A stretch of 16,851 nt of DNA from contig CABQZS010000120.1 in the NCBI GenBank assembly GCA_902468695.1, positions 1 through 16,851 of the forward strand, written 5' to 3'. Under the pieces are notes generated by a model. That model was not told the origin of the DNA, searched no databases, and worked only from the letters and a program-made list of their open reading frames with translations. This DNA is from an uncultured Collinsella sp. GTDB lineage: Bacteria; Actinomycetota; Coriobacteriia; Coriobacteriales; Coriobacteriaceae. This document shows, piece after piece, positions 7,326-14,642 of this stretch (position 1 is the first letter of the stretch; every line of letters begins with the position of its first letter). The position numbers and the translations under genes are program-made.

Positions 7326-8450
7326 ATGTCCCAGTACGATTACCTCGTCGTCGGTGCCGGCCTTTCGGGCGCCGTCTTCGCCAATGCCGCCAAGCGCGCC
7401 GGCAAGTCGGTCCTGGTCATCGACCGCCGCGACCACATCGCCGGCAACGTCTACACCGAGGACGTCGAGGGCATCCAAGTCCACCGCTACGGCGCGCACA
7501 TCTTCCACACCTCCATGAAGGACGTCTGGGGCTACGTCAACCGCTTCGCCGAGTTCAACAACTACGTCAACTCGCCGGTCGCCAACTTCCACGGCAACAT
7601 GTACAACATGCCCTTCAACATGAACACCTTCGCCAAGATGTGGCCGGGCGTCGTCACGCCGGCAGATGCCAAGGCCAAGATTGCCGAGCAGGTGGCCGCC
7701 GAGAACATCGGAGAGCCGACAAACCTCGAGGAGCAGGCGCTGTCGCTCGTCGGCCGCGACATCTTCGAGACGCTCGTGAAGGGCTACACCGAGAAGCAGT
7801 GGGGCCGCGACTGCAAGGACCTGCCCGCGAGCATCATAAAGCGCCTCCCCTGCCGCTTTACCTACGATAACAACTACTTCAACGACCGCTACCAGGGCAT
7901 CCCCATGGGCGGCTACACCAAGATGGTCGCCAACATGCTCGAGGGCGTCGAGGTGCGCTGCGGCGTGGAGTACAAGGAGCTGATCGCCGCCGAGCCCGAT
8001 ATCGCCGCCAAGACGATCTACTGCGGCCCCATCGACGCGTTCTACGACTTTAAGCTGGGCACACTCGAGTACCGCAGCCTGCGCTTCGAGACCGAGACAC
8101 TCGACGAGCAGGACCACCAGGGCGTGGCCGTGGTCAACTACACCGAGCGCGAGGTCCCCTATACCCGCATCATCGAGCACAAGCACTTCGAGTTCGGCAC
8201 GCAGGAGAAGACCGTCATCACGCGCGAGTACCCGGCGGATTGGAAGCCCGGCGACGAGCCCTACTACCCCATCAACGACGCCAAGAACGAGGCCCTCTAC
8301 AAGCAGTACGAGGAGCTGGCGGCGCAGGAGGGCGACGTGGTCTTCGCCGGTCGCCTGGGCGGCTACAAGTACTACGACATGGACAAGGCCATCGCCGCCG
8401 CCTTCGAGCTCGTCCGCAACGAGCTGGGCGTGGAGCCGACAGAGGCGTAG
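7326..8450 (+). CDS. glf: UDP-galactopyranose mutase
   Basis: Glf is a flavoenzyme that interconverts UDP-galactopyranose and UDP-galactofuranose, the donor for galactofuranose-containing surface glycans. The 374-residue length is typical of bacterial Glf. The N-terminus has the FAD-binding YLVVGAGLSGAVFA (GxGxSG at 10-15) followed by VIDRRDHIAGNVY, then HRYGAHIFHT, the KQWGRD segment (157-162, substrate-contacting region), LPCRFTYDNNYFND with the conserved Arg and Tyr, and the C-terminal RLGGYKYYDMDKAI. AAAGGAG (7312-7318) precedes the ATG. It is on the same strand as the aromatic genes but belongs functionally with the glycan genes to its right, where two galactofuranosyltransferase-like genes occur. 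It is closed by a strong hairpin. Confidence 0.97.
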   Translation: MSQYDYLVVGAGLSGAVFANAAKRAGKSVLVIDRRDHIAGNVYTEDVEGIQVHRYGAHIFHTSMKDVWGYVNRFAEFNNYVNSPVANFHGNMYNMPFNMNTFAKMWPGVVTPADAKAKIAEQVAAENIGEPTNLEEQALSLVGRDIFETLVKGYTEKQWGRDCKDLPASIIKRLPCRFTYDNNYFNDRYQGIPMGGYTKMVANMLEGVEVRCGVEYKELIAAEPDIAAKTIYCGPIDAFYDFKLGTLEYRSLRFETETLDEQDHQGVAVVNYTEREVPYTRIIEHKHFEFGTQEKTVITREYPADWKPGDEPYYPINDAKNEALYKQYEELAAQEGDVVFAGRLGGYKYYDMDKAIAAAFELVRNELGVEPTEA

Positions 8451-8492
8451 GGAGCTCAACGACTCGAGAACGACAACCAAATTCGCAAGAAG

Positions 8493-8531
8493 CAATAAGC
8501 CCGGTGCAGCGATGCTACACCGGGCTTATTG
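8493..8531 (+). terminator. Terminator hairpin after glf
   Basis: CAATAAGCCCGGTG (8493-8506) and CACCGGGCTTATTG (8518-8531) form a perfect 14-bp stem with an 11-base loop. The 3' side is T-rich within the stem (TTATTGTTG) but without a clean U-tract. It lies 42 bases after the glf stop and before the oppositely oriented tRNA, so it may act in both directions. Confidence 0.75.
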
Positions 8532-8560
8532 TTGAGGGAGCACTGCACGCCCACATGCCC

Positions 8561-8592
8561 AAAAGCAAAGACCCGGCATTATACCGGGTCTT
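8561..8592 (-). terminator. Intrinsic terminator of the tRNA-Arg gene
   Basis: Read on the minus strand, AAGACCCGG and CCGGGTCTT (plus positions 8584-8592 and 8568-8576) form a 9-bp stem with a 7-base loop, followed by TGCTTTT (plus 8561-8567). It starts 11 bases after the CCA end of the tRNA. Confidence 0.8.
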
Positions 8593-8603
8593 CAAAAACT
8601 CTC

Positions 8604-8680
8604 TGGTGCTCCATGGCGGATTCGAACCGTCGACCTTGGGATTAGAAGTCCCCTGCTCTATCCAACTGAGCTAATGGAGC
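8604..8680 (-). tRNA. tRNA-Arg, anticodon TCT
   Basis: The minus-strand sequence folds as a 77-base tRNA with encoded CCA: acceptor GCTCCAT/ATGGAGC (7 bp), D stem GCTC/GAGC with an AGTTGGATA loop, anticodon loop CTTCTAA giving TCT (reads AGA/AGG), variable loop AGGTC, and T loop TTCGAAT. Two stem positions are mismatched by eye: G27-A43 at the base of the anticodon stem and A50-C64 in the T stem. All other pairs are Watson-Crick. AGA/AGG are rare codons in a GC-rich genome, so this would be a minor isoacceptor. Confidence 0.93.
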
Positions 8681-8725
8681 ATAAAGCCGGGCGTCCAAGC
8701 GGGTACAAGTTCACACGGCCAATAA

Positions 8726-8731
8726 ATTATA
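8726..8731 (-). promoter_or_regulatory. Probable -10 element of the tRNA-Arg promoter
   Basis: On the minus strand a perfect TATAAT (plus 8731 down to 8726) lies 45 bases before the tRNA 5' end, immediately after the wzt stop codon. The -35 region would fall within the last codons of wzt and shows no good TTGACA match. No terminator is visible between wzt and the tRNA, so read-through is also possible. Confidence 0.5.
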
Positions 8732-8733
8732 AC

Positions 8734-9501
8734 CTACTTGAACTGGTCGTGGTACGCCTTGCAGACCTCGTCCACGGGACCATCCATGCGCAGATCACCC
8801 TTCTCGATCCACACAGCACGCTGGCAAATACGCTCAACCTGCTCCATGGAATGAGAAACGAACAAGACCGTGACGTCGCCACTCTCAATAAAGTGCTGAA
8901 TACGGCGCTCGCATTTCTGCTGGAAAAAGACATCGCCAACAGAAAGCGTCTCATCGACGATGAGAATATCGGGCTCGGTAATCGTAGCGATAGCAAAGGC
9001 GATACGCGCGACCATACCCGACGAGAAGTTCTTCAAGGGCATGTCAACGAAGTCTTTAAGCTCGGCGAACTCAATAATCTCGTCAAAACTAGCGTCGATA
9101 AACTCCTTGGTATAGCCAAGCAGCGCACCGTTCAGATAGATGTTCTCACGAGCCGTAAGCTCCGGGTCAAAGCCAGCACCAAGCTCAATCAGCGGCGCAA
9201 TATTGCCGTGAACCTTAACCTCACCTTCGCTGGGCTCCAAAACGCCAGCGATGATCTTGAGCATCGTAGACTTGCCGGAACCGTTAGTACCAACAAGGCC
9301 AACGACCTCGCCACGATGCACATCAAATGAAATGTGCTTAAGCGCACGGAATTCCTCAAAGAACAGCTCATGCTTCGCGAGCTTAATAAAATACTCTTTG
9401 AGGTTCGTAAGCGACTCGGACGCCATGTTAAAGATCATGGTGACGTCTTTGACCTCAACAGCAAGGGGCTGCTTGCTGTAATCAATAGCAGATTCAGTCA
9501 T
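8734..9501 (-). CDS. wzt: ABC transporter ATP-binding protein, polysaccharide export (Wzt-type, short form)
   Basis: This is the ATPase that powers export of an undecaprenyl-linked glycan with the adjacent permease. The 255 residues form only the nucleotide-binding domain: Walker A GTNGSGKST (71-79), the ELGAGF segment (106-111) typical of the Wzt/TagH group, signature FSSGM (159-163), Walker B DILIVDE (178-184) and the H-loop SH (216-217). No C-terminal carbohydrate-binding domain is present, unlike Wzt proteins that recognise a capped O-antigen; short forms are found in galactan exporters, where polymerisation and export are coupled. The ATG at 9501 is chosen over an in-frame GTG three codons upstream because AAGGAG (plus 9510-9515) sits 8 bases before it and overlaps that GTG. 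The permease stop overlaps this ribosome binding site. Confidence 0.92.
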   Translation of the reverse strand: MTESAIDYSKQPLAVEVKDVTMIFNMASESLTNLKEYFIKLAKHELFFEEFRALKHISFDVHRGEVVGLVGTNGSGKSTMLKIIAGVLEPSEGEVKVHGNIAPLIELGAGFDPELTARENIYLNGALLGYTKEFIDASFDEIIEFAELKDFVDMPLKNFSSGMVARIAFAIATITEPDILIVDETLSVGDVFFQQKCERRIQHFIESGDVTVLFVSHSMEQVERICQRAVWIEKGDLRMDGPVDEVCKAYHDQFK

Positions 9502-9509
9502 GAGCAGCA

Positions 9510-9515
9510 CTCCTT
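9510..9515 (-). promoter_or_regulatory. Ribosome binding site deciding the wzt start
   Basis: Minus-strand AAGGAG shares its first two bases with the wzm stop codon TAA and stands 8 bases before ATG 9501. The arrangement excludes the upstream GTG as a start and implies translational coupling of wzm and wzt. Confidence 0.75.
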
Positions 9516-10359
9516 AGATGTAGAGGATAAACTTGTGCTCGGTCTTGTGAAAGACGGCGTAACCAATAGCAAGAGCAAGAATAGCCCAAACAACACACAG
9601 CCCAAAGGTAAGCGCAGAAGGCACGGTATTAAACAGGAAGATATCACGCATAAACTGGAGGTAGTTGTACATGGGATTCACAACCACAAGGACCTGGATC
9701 CAATGTGCCATTTTGCTAATGAAGTCGGTTGTCCAGAAAATCGGCGTCAGATACATCCAGGCCGTGATAACAACGGTCCACAGGTGCATAACATCGCGGA
9801 AAAAAACCGCCAGCGCAGACAGCATCATGCCCAAGCCCATGCAGAAACACATGAGCAGGAGCAAGCAAACCGGCAGCAGAATTAAATGCCAGGTGGGAAG
9901 CACGTGGAACCAAAGCATAACCAAGGCGACGGCAACCAAAGAGAAGGCGAAGTTAACGAGCGAGAACAGCACCTTCTGCACCGGAAAGACCCAACGGTGC
10001 ACCTTAACCTTCTTAAGCAGAGAGGAAGCCCAAATGATGGACATAAGCGCTTGGTTCGTCGACTCGGACATGACAGAGAACGTCACGTTACCGACGATCA
10101 AGTAAAGCGGATACATTTCGGGCGTAATAGAACCATTGCGACCTTGCGCGAAGATTGTCGAAAACACGATCGACATAACAATCATCATCAGCAGCGGGTT
10201 AAGCACGGACCATGCCACACCCAGAACACTGCGACGATATTTAATCTTAAAATCTTTGGTGACAAGCTGCTTAAGAATGAACTTGTCCTTTTCAAAATCA
10301 TTTTTAGCGTGAGAGGCCGGTTTAGCCACCGCTTTCTGACTCTCTACGTTGTCAGCCAC
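9514..10359 (-). CDS. wzm: ABC-2 type polysaccharide export permease (Wzm-type)
   Basis: This is the membrane half of the exporter. With the GTG start it has 281 residues. A charged cytoplasmic N-terminus (about 1-50) includes KDFKIKYRRSVLGVAWS, the amphipathic segment that precedes the first membrane helix in the ABC-2 glycan permeases. About six hydrophobic segments follow, near 53-72, 84-105, 130-151, 157-184, 192-211 and 252-271, and FFRDV (186-190) matches the conserved RDV turn. The GTG at 10359 is chosen because AAGGAG (plus 10367-10372) lies 7 bases upstream; an open frame extends 23 codons further but without a binding site and with a different composition. It is co-transcribed with wzt and divergent from the neighbouring glycosyltransferase. 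Confidence 0.9.
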   Translation of the reverse strand: MADNVESQKAVAKPASHAKNDFEKDKFILKQLVTKDFKIKYRRSVLGVAWSVLNPLLMMIVMSIVFSTIFAQGRNGSITPEMYPLYLIVGNVTFSVMSESTNQALMSIIWASSLLKKVKVHRWVFPVQKVLFSLVNFAFSLVAVALVMLWFHVLPTWHLILLPVCLLLLMCFCMGLGMMLSALAVFFRDVMHLWTVVITAWMYLTPIFWTTDFISKMAHWIQVLVVVNPMYNYLQFMRDIFLFNTVPSALTFGLCVVWAILALAIGYAVFHKTEHKFILYI

Positions 10360-10366
10360 GGACCAT

Positions 10367-10372
10367 CTCCTT
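10367..10372 (-). promoter_or_regulatory. Ribosome binding site deciding the wzm GTG start
   Basis: Minus-strand AAGGAG stands 7 bases before the GTG at 10359. The in-frame ATG at about plus 10386 lies upstream of this site and has none of its own. Confidence 0.7.
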
Positions 10373-10396
10373 GTCTCGTAAAACATAACAGTGGAA

Positions 10397-10402
10397 AGTA
10401 TA
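10397..10402 (-). promoter_or_regulatory. Putative -10 element for wzm-wzt
   Basis: Minus-strand TATACT lies 37 bases before the wzm GTG. A -35 match is poor (the 15-17 base upstream region reads roughly TTATCG). It mirrors an identical TATACT on the plus strand for the divergent gene, which supports a shared divergent promoter region. Confidence 0.4.
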
Positions 10403-10481
10403 GCCCTCCCACGTTGACGATAACTCACCGCAACAAATCTGGAGAACTAACCCATATCTAATCAAAGGGGCAGACGATAGG

Positions 10482-10487
10482 TATACT
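10482..10487 (+). promoter_or_regulatory. Putative -10 element for the divergent glycosyltransferase gene
   Basis: TATACT lies 33 bases before the ATG at 10521, leaving room for a short leader and the AAAGGAGGT ribosome binding site at 10507-10515. No good -35 hexamer is seen at the usual spacing. Confidence 0.4.
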
Positions 10488-10520
10488 TTCGACCCGTTGA
10501 TTCATTAAAGGAGGTCCTAC

Positions 10521-11450
10521 ATGGACTATTCGAATACCGCCGTCATAATCCCCTGCTACAACGAAGCGCTGACGATTGGCAAAGTTGTCGACGATTTTCA
10601 TCGAGAGTTACCCGGTGCAACCGTCTTTGTATATGACAACAACTCGTCTGATGGCACTTCGCAAATCGCCAAGCAGCACGGTGCCACGGTGCGCCACGAG
10701 CCCAGACAGGGCAAAGGCAACGTGTGCCGCCAAATGTTCCGTGATGTCGACGCCGAATGCTATCTAATGGTTGATGGAGACGACACTTACCCCGCCGAGG
10801 CGGCAAAGGCGCTTTGCGAGCCCATCCTTAACGGCGAAGCCGATATGACCGTTGGCGATCGCCTGTCAAACGGCACCTATGCCGAAGAGAACAAGAGGGC
10901 CTTCCACGGCTTTGGCAACAATCTTGTTCGCGCCATGATCAAGTGGATTTACGGCTACAGCTTTGACGACGTGATGACCGGCTACCGAGCCATGAGCAGA
11001 CCCTTCGTCAAGACCTTCCCCGTTTTGAGCGAGGGCTTCCAGATTGAGACCGAGCTCTCCATCCACGCTGTCGATCACCGCTGGCGAATTAAAGACGTGC
11101 CGGTGGAGTATCGCGATCGGCCCGCAGGCTCCGAGTCCAAGCTCAACACCGTTAGCGACGGCATCAAGGTCATCGCAATGATTGGAACGCTCTTTAAAGA
11201 CTATCGTCCGCTCAAGTTCTTTACCCTTATAGCGCTCATCTTCGCCATCATAGGCCTTGCCCTCGGAATTCCAATTGTTGTGGAGTACTTCCAAACCGGC
11301 TTAGTCCCCCGCTTCTCCACGGCCATACTTGCGGCCTCATTCATGTTCCTGTGTGGGTTGAGCCTAGCAACGGGACTAATCCTCGACTCAGTTGCAAAAG
11401 TCGAAAGAAAACAATGGGAGTTACAAGCCTATAAAACCTATTCAAAATAA
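10521..11450 (+). CDS. Family 2 glycosyltransferase, polyprenyl-phosphate sugar synthase-like, with two C-terminal membrane helices
   Basis: The 309-residue protein has a GT-A fold of the DPM1/GtrB type: IIPCYNEA (9-16), DNNSSDGT (39-46), the metal-binding DGDDTYP (85-91), GFQIETELSIHA (172-183) and the RDRPAGSESKLNT acceptor-loop segment (198-210). Two hydrophobic segments near 234-256 and 266-288 would anchor it in the membrane. Relatives usually transfer a sugar from a nucleotide donor to undecaprenyl phosphate, giving a lipid-linked donor used outside the membrane. A role here could be side-branch or linker sugar supply for the exported glycan; the sugar cannot be predicted. A very strong AAAGGAGGT site precedes the ATG by 5 bases. 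It is divergent from wzm and ends inside a bidirectional terminator. No flippase (GtrA) is seen beside it. Confidence 0.87.
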   Translation: MDYSNTAVIIPCYNEALTIGKVVDDFHRELPGATVFVYDNNSSDGTSQIAKQHGATVRHEPRQGKGNVCRQMFRDVDAECYLMVDGDDTYPAEAAKALCEPILNGEADMTVGDRLSNGTYAEENKRAFHGFGNNLVRAMIKWIYGYSFDDVMTGYRAMSRPFVKTFPVLSEGFQIETELSIHAVDHRWRIKDVPVEYRDRPAGSESKLNTVSDGIKVIAMIGTLFKDYRPLKFFTLIALIFAIIGLALGIPIVVEYFQTGLVPRFSTAILAASFMFLCGLSLATGLILDSVAKVERKQWELQAYKTYSK

Positions 11451-11487
11451 GAAGAGGTCCGGACTTAATCCGGACCTCTTCTTATTT
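11445..11487. terminator. Bidirectional terminator with perfect 19-bp stem between convergent genes
   Basis: Arms 11445-11463 and 11469-11487 are exact reverse complements with a 5-base loop CTTAA. The AT-rich outer stem (AAATAAGAAGAG / CTCTTCTTATTT) supplies a T-rich 3' end in both directions. The stop codon of the plus-strand glycosyltransferase lies in the left arm and that of the minus-strand GlfT2-like gene in the right arm. Confidence 0.9.
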
Positions 11488-13323
11488 CAGACCTAAATAC
11501 TGTTCCCAAAACTCTCGCGAAGTCATGTACGGCATGGCATCTTTCCATGCCCCCCTGACACTCTTGCCCTCTTTACGATAGCGCGCCATCAGTTCGTGCT
11601 CTCGGCGGCGAATACTCTTGAACCGCGCCCGATCCATCGTGCGGACCGACCCCTTCTCGCGGGTCGGATCAAGAAATACCAGCGTCTTGCAACGCGTCGA
11701 ATTGCCTTCAAGCGTACAGCTGCCATTCTTAACTGCATAGCCGGGCTTTCCGCGCAACAGCGCATCGGGAAGATAGTGTTTGTCGTAAGGAATAGATCTC
11801 CAATACTTCATAAATTTCGAAGGATGGAATTCCAGATTAACATTAGCGAGCACTTGCTCCGTAACCCCAGCCTTGCGAAGAAGCTCTGGATCCATTTCGG
11901 AAACAGGAATCAGCTTTTCGTTTAACTTACCCTTACCAATCATCGTCGCGGCGCCATCAAGCTTCTGGAGATACTCAGGGCCGCGCAGATAGTCCTCAAA
12001 GCCATCAAGGATAAACTCAGCAGCCTGATAATCCATATCGCGCAAGTTCTGACGTACCCCTCGCTGAATACGAAGGACAAACATTTTCTCATCAGCACAA
12101 TCATCGAGTGAAATCATGGCAAAGAAGTTGCGGAAGTACTGGTAGCAGTCAACCGAAGCGCGGAAACGCCCCTCAAAGCTTGCATGCCACACGCAAATGC
12201 AATTCATGGTCATGTAGACAGGCTTATTGCGCATGCCAAACTCAACATCGTCACAGCGGATGAAGAAAGGCATGGGAAGACCGTTCTTTTCGATAGCCTT
12301 CACCGGAATGCAGCTATACCACCAAGCTCCATAGGCCTGGTCAACCTCAACACTCGTACGCTCGTTTTCGAGAATGTCAGCCAGCTTGCCAACATTCAGA
12401 TCTTCTTTTACTCGACGATAGGCACCAGTAGTCGTCACATACGAGACATCCTCAAACTGACGAGTGGGATCCTCCATCGAAAGCATGGCGCCGTTAATAA
12501 AGGCATCCTTATATTTGCCCCTAGCAAGAGAGAGCAGGTTGAACGTACGAATCAAACTCTCGGGCATGATAGAGACATCGTCATCCATCAAGATGATATG
12601 GGTGAACCGATCAGGAGTTTCAGTAGCCGCCATCATTCCACGCGCGAACCCCCCCGAACCGCCCGTATTGGGATTCGGGAGCACGGTGACTAGCCCATCG
12701 GAAAGTGATGCAGAATCGAGCGTCTGCCCATTGTCGACGACAAACATGTGGAAGTGGTCGCGAATCGGACCGTCCTCTTTGGAGATGCCTGCTTTAACGA
12801 GTTCAATATTCGGAAGAATGTACTGCTCATTCTTAAATGTAGTAGTAGAAAGAGCAAGATTGATCTGGTTAATTGAGTCCTCAGGAACATCAGTCAGATA
12901 AGAGGCGTTCAAGAGGTCTACGGAATAGCTCTCATCACTCTCAATCCTAAAACCGATCAAGTCGTAGCCGGTTGTATCGATATCGATATCGAGAACGCAA
13001 GGATCAACTTTATCGCCATCAAAAGGATAAGATTTAAGCTCGACGGGATTCAGTTCGCAAGATCTCACTCCATGAACGACAACCCGGCCCCTGCCAAATA
13101 AAGCCATATGCAAGACGACGTCGCCAACAGACGCATATTGATGCCATTTGCCAGCAGATAAGCCATTCACATACGTCAAAAAGTCAACGTTTCCATTGAT
13201 ATGAAGTGAATGAATGTCGTCATCATACGAAGCATCACCAGAGAGCACGCGATAGTAGAGTTCGGGAAAATCCTTTGCATGCTTTTCAACTTTAAGTACA
13301 ACATTCGCAAGTTTAAACTGCAT
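11482..13323 (-). CDS. GlfT2-like galactofuranosyltransferase (paralogue A)
   Basis: GlfT2-family enzymes transfer galactofuranose from UDP-Galf to a growing lipid-linked glycan at the inner membrane face. The 613-residue length and layout match the family: an N-terminal beta-rich domain (about 1-150), a GT-A domain and a helical C-terminal region. Visible sites are ALSTTTFK (about 157-164), NPNTGGSGGFARGM, the metal-binding DDD (247-249) in ILMDDDVSIMPES, the acceptor-site Trp pair AWWY near 334, FIRCDDVEF with the catalytic Asp pair near 358, and CVWH near 380. The start at 13323 (MQFKLANVVL) aligns with paralogue B's MHFKLANLIF and follows TAAGGT; an upstream in-frame TTG is rejected. It lies 32 bases after licD and ends in the bidirectional terminator. 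Whether it initiates or extends the chain cannot be told. Confidence 0.87.
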   Translation of the reverse strand: MQFKLANVVLKVEKHAKDFPELYYRVLSGDASYDDDIHSLHINGNVDFLTYVNGLSAGKWHQYASVGDVVLHMALFGRGRVVVHGVRSCELNPVELKSYPFDGDKVDPCVLDIDIDTTGYDLIGFRIESDESYSVDLLNASYLTDVPEDSINQINLALSTTTFKNEQYILPNIELVKAGISKEDGPIRDHFHMFVVDNGQTLDSASLSDGLVTVLPNPNTGGSGGFARGMMAATETPDRFTHIILMDDDVSIMPESLIRTFNLLSLARGKYKDAFINGAMLSMEDPTRQFEDVSYVTTTGAYRRVKEDLNVGKLADILENERTSVEVDQAYGAWWYSCIPVKAIEKNGLPMPFFIRCDDVEFGMRNKPVYMTMNCICVWHASFEGRFRASVDCYQYFRNFFAMISLDDCADEKMFVLRIQRGVRQNLRDMDYQAAEFILDGFEDYLRGPEYLQKLDGAATMIGKGKLNEKLIPVSEMDPELLRKAGVTEQVLANVNLEFHPSKFMKYWRSIPYDKHYLPDALLRGKPGYAVKNGSCTLEGNSTRCKTLVFLDPTREKGSVRTMDRARFKSIRRREHELMARYRKEGKSVRGAWKDAMPYMTSREFWEQYLGLK

Positions 13324-13355
13324 TTCAAATACCTTAATCAAAGCCGTTGTAACTA

Positions 13356-14543
13356 CTAATTACATTCGACGACAAACTTTGCCATCGCGGAGCGAACATC
13401 AGGATCAGACAAAACATCCTTTGCAAAATGATCATGCCCGCAGATGTCCATAGGCATGTAAGGCCATCCAGGATAACAGGCGTCAGCGACCTTTTCCGCT
13501 TTCGCAGGAACCGAAAAAGAGAAACCGCCAAACGGATGCTTTCTTACGGGAAGAATATCGTTGCGATCCCAAATTATTTTTCGCTTAGGGGCATCAAAAA
13601 CGTTATCGATCGCGTATGCAAAATCGCCATGAGGCTCATCGGTCAACAAACCAAGTGCATGAGCCTTTTCGTTAAACGAATCGAATACGCTCTGGACAAG
13701 ATCAATCTCCGCAGAAGAAACAACTGTTCTCTGAGCTTCCAAGTCAACATCCCCGCACTGCACGCTAAGACCACTGTCGGGATGAAACATCCAAGGATTA
13801 TCTTTCCAAAAACTAAACTCATGTTCATTTTTGTCAAAGAAATCCATAAGCTCAATTCTGAGTTGCCTAAGTCGATCGTTCGCGCGCTTGGAATTCTCGG
13901 CCGCACGGTCGTAAATCGAAATGTCCACAAAACAAGGTATAAGCGAATTAGTTGAACAAAAGCGAACTTGACGGCACTTTACAAACCAGTCATATACAAG
14001 AGTGATTTGATATTCAGGGTCGTCTTTTAAAGCGGCAGTGAGCTTATCCACATCGGACCTAAGCATGCAGATATCAATATCGTCGTCCCAAGGAATAAAA
14101 CCCGATCGAGACAAGGTGCCAACAAGAGAACCATAAGAAAGCCAGTATTGAATATTATTGGCAGCACAAATCGCGTCTAGCTTACTCATCAACGCCGCGT
14201 TTGCCTGCTGCATCAATCGAATATCACCCTCGGCGTCGGGCAATGCATCAAAGATTTTGCAACGGAGCTCAAAAGGGGTGAGATCGGGGTACGCACGTCG
14301 CGCTAACAATTCAAAGCGAAGCCTCATTTGTTCTGACAGACTTTGTTGGCGTTGCTTGAGCAATTCAATTTCTGGAAATAGCCGAGTATCGAATTTGTAA
14401 TTGATATTCATATTGATACCGTTATCGGCCTGCTCAATACGGGCGAAAACCTCGTCAAAACGACGGTCCATATCCTCATGCATAGCATGCAACGATCGGG
14501 ATGAGCCAGGGAGGATCTTTTTAATAGTAGAAAGCAAGGACAT
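13356..14543 (-). CDS. licD: LicD-family protein with N-terminal helical extension
   Basis: LicD proteins are nucleotidyltransferase-fold enzymes that attach phosphocholine or other phosphodiester-linked groups to surface glycans. In this 395-residue protein the LicD core starts near 108 with GDIRLMQQAN and YWLSYGSLVGTLSRSG (133-148), followed by FIPWDDDIDI (149-158), the metal-binding Asp cluster. The C-terminal half has PFGGFSFSVPAKAEKVADACYP, as in other family members. The first 100 residues are largely charged and helical (MHEDMDRRFDEVFARIEQ and KQRQQSLSEQMRLRFELL), suggesting a coiled coil for oligomerisation or membrane/partner contact. The ATG at 14543 follows a GAAGG sequence. No choline kinase, cytidylyltransferase or transporter genes are nearby, so the donor (choline, glycerol phosphate, ribitol phosphate or a phospho-sugar) is unknown. 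It lies between two GlfT2-like genes. Confidence 0.88.
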   Translation of the reverse strand: MSLLSTIKKILPGSSRSLHAMHEDMDRRFDEVFARIEQADNGINMNINYKFDTRLFPEIELLKQRQQSLSEQMRLRFELLARRAYPDLTPFELRCKIFDALPDAEGDIRLMQQANAALMSKLDAICAANNIQYWLSYGSLVGTLSRSGFIPWDDDIDICMLRSDVDKLTAALKDDPEYQITLVYDWFVKCRQVRFCSTNSLIPCFVDISIYDRAAENSKRANDRLRQLRIELMDFFDKNEHEFSFWKDNPWMFHPDSGLSVQCGDVDLEAQRTVVSSAEIDLVQSVFDSFNEKAHALGLLTDEPHGDFAYAIDNVFDAPKRKIIWDRNDILPVRKHPFGGFSFSVPAKAEKVADACYPGWPYMPMDICGHDHFAKDVLSDPDVRSAMAKFVVECN

Positions 14544-14600
14544 GGCTTAACCTTCGCAACAACAAACAATGAACGAAGCACAATTACTCATATGATACAA

Positions 14601-14634
14601 AAGAATGAGTGGGTCCCACCTTGAAACCCACTCA
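14601..14634 (-). terminator. Terminator-like hairpin between GlfT2-like paralogue B and licD
   Basis: On the minus strand TGAGTGGGT and ACCCACTCA (plus 14626-14634 and 14606-14614) form a 9-bp stem with an 11-base loop, then TTCTTTTG. It begins 8 bases after the paralogue B stop and would limit read-through into licD, though the T-tract is interrupted. If active, licD needs its own promoter in the remaining 57 bases, where no clear one is seen. Confidence 0.6.
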
Positions 14635-14642
14635 CATGAAGA

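Noticed and set aside
7281..8495. 404-codon open frame on the minus strand opposite glf
   Set aside because: Valine/leucine/glycine-rich low-complexity translation that mirrors glf codon positions; no motif and no credible ribosome binding site.
8604..8680. tRNA-Arg as an integration site for a mobile element
   Set aside because: No integrase, no excisionase and no second copy of the tRNA 3' end was noticed in the window; the AT-rich block also starts well away from it.
8674..9330. 218-codon plus-strand open frame opposite wzt
   Set aside because: Opposite an ATPase with all its motifs; no recognisable content.
9886..10461. 191-codon plus-strand open frame opposite wzm
   Set aside because: Hydrophilic shadow of a membrane protein gene, rich in His/Arg/Asn; no motif.
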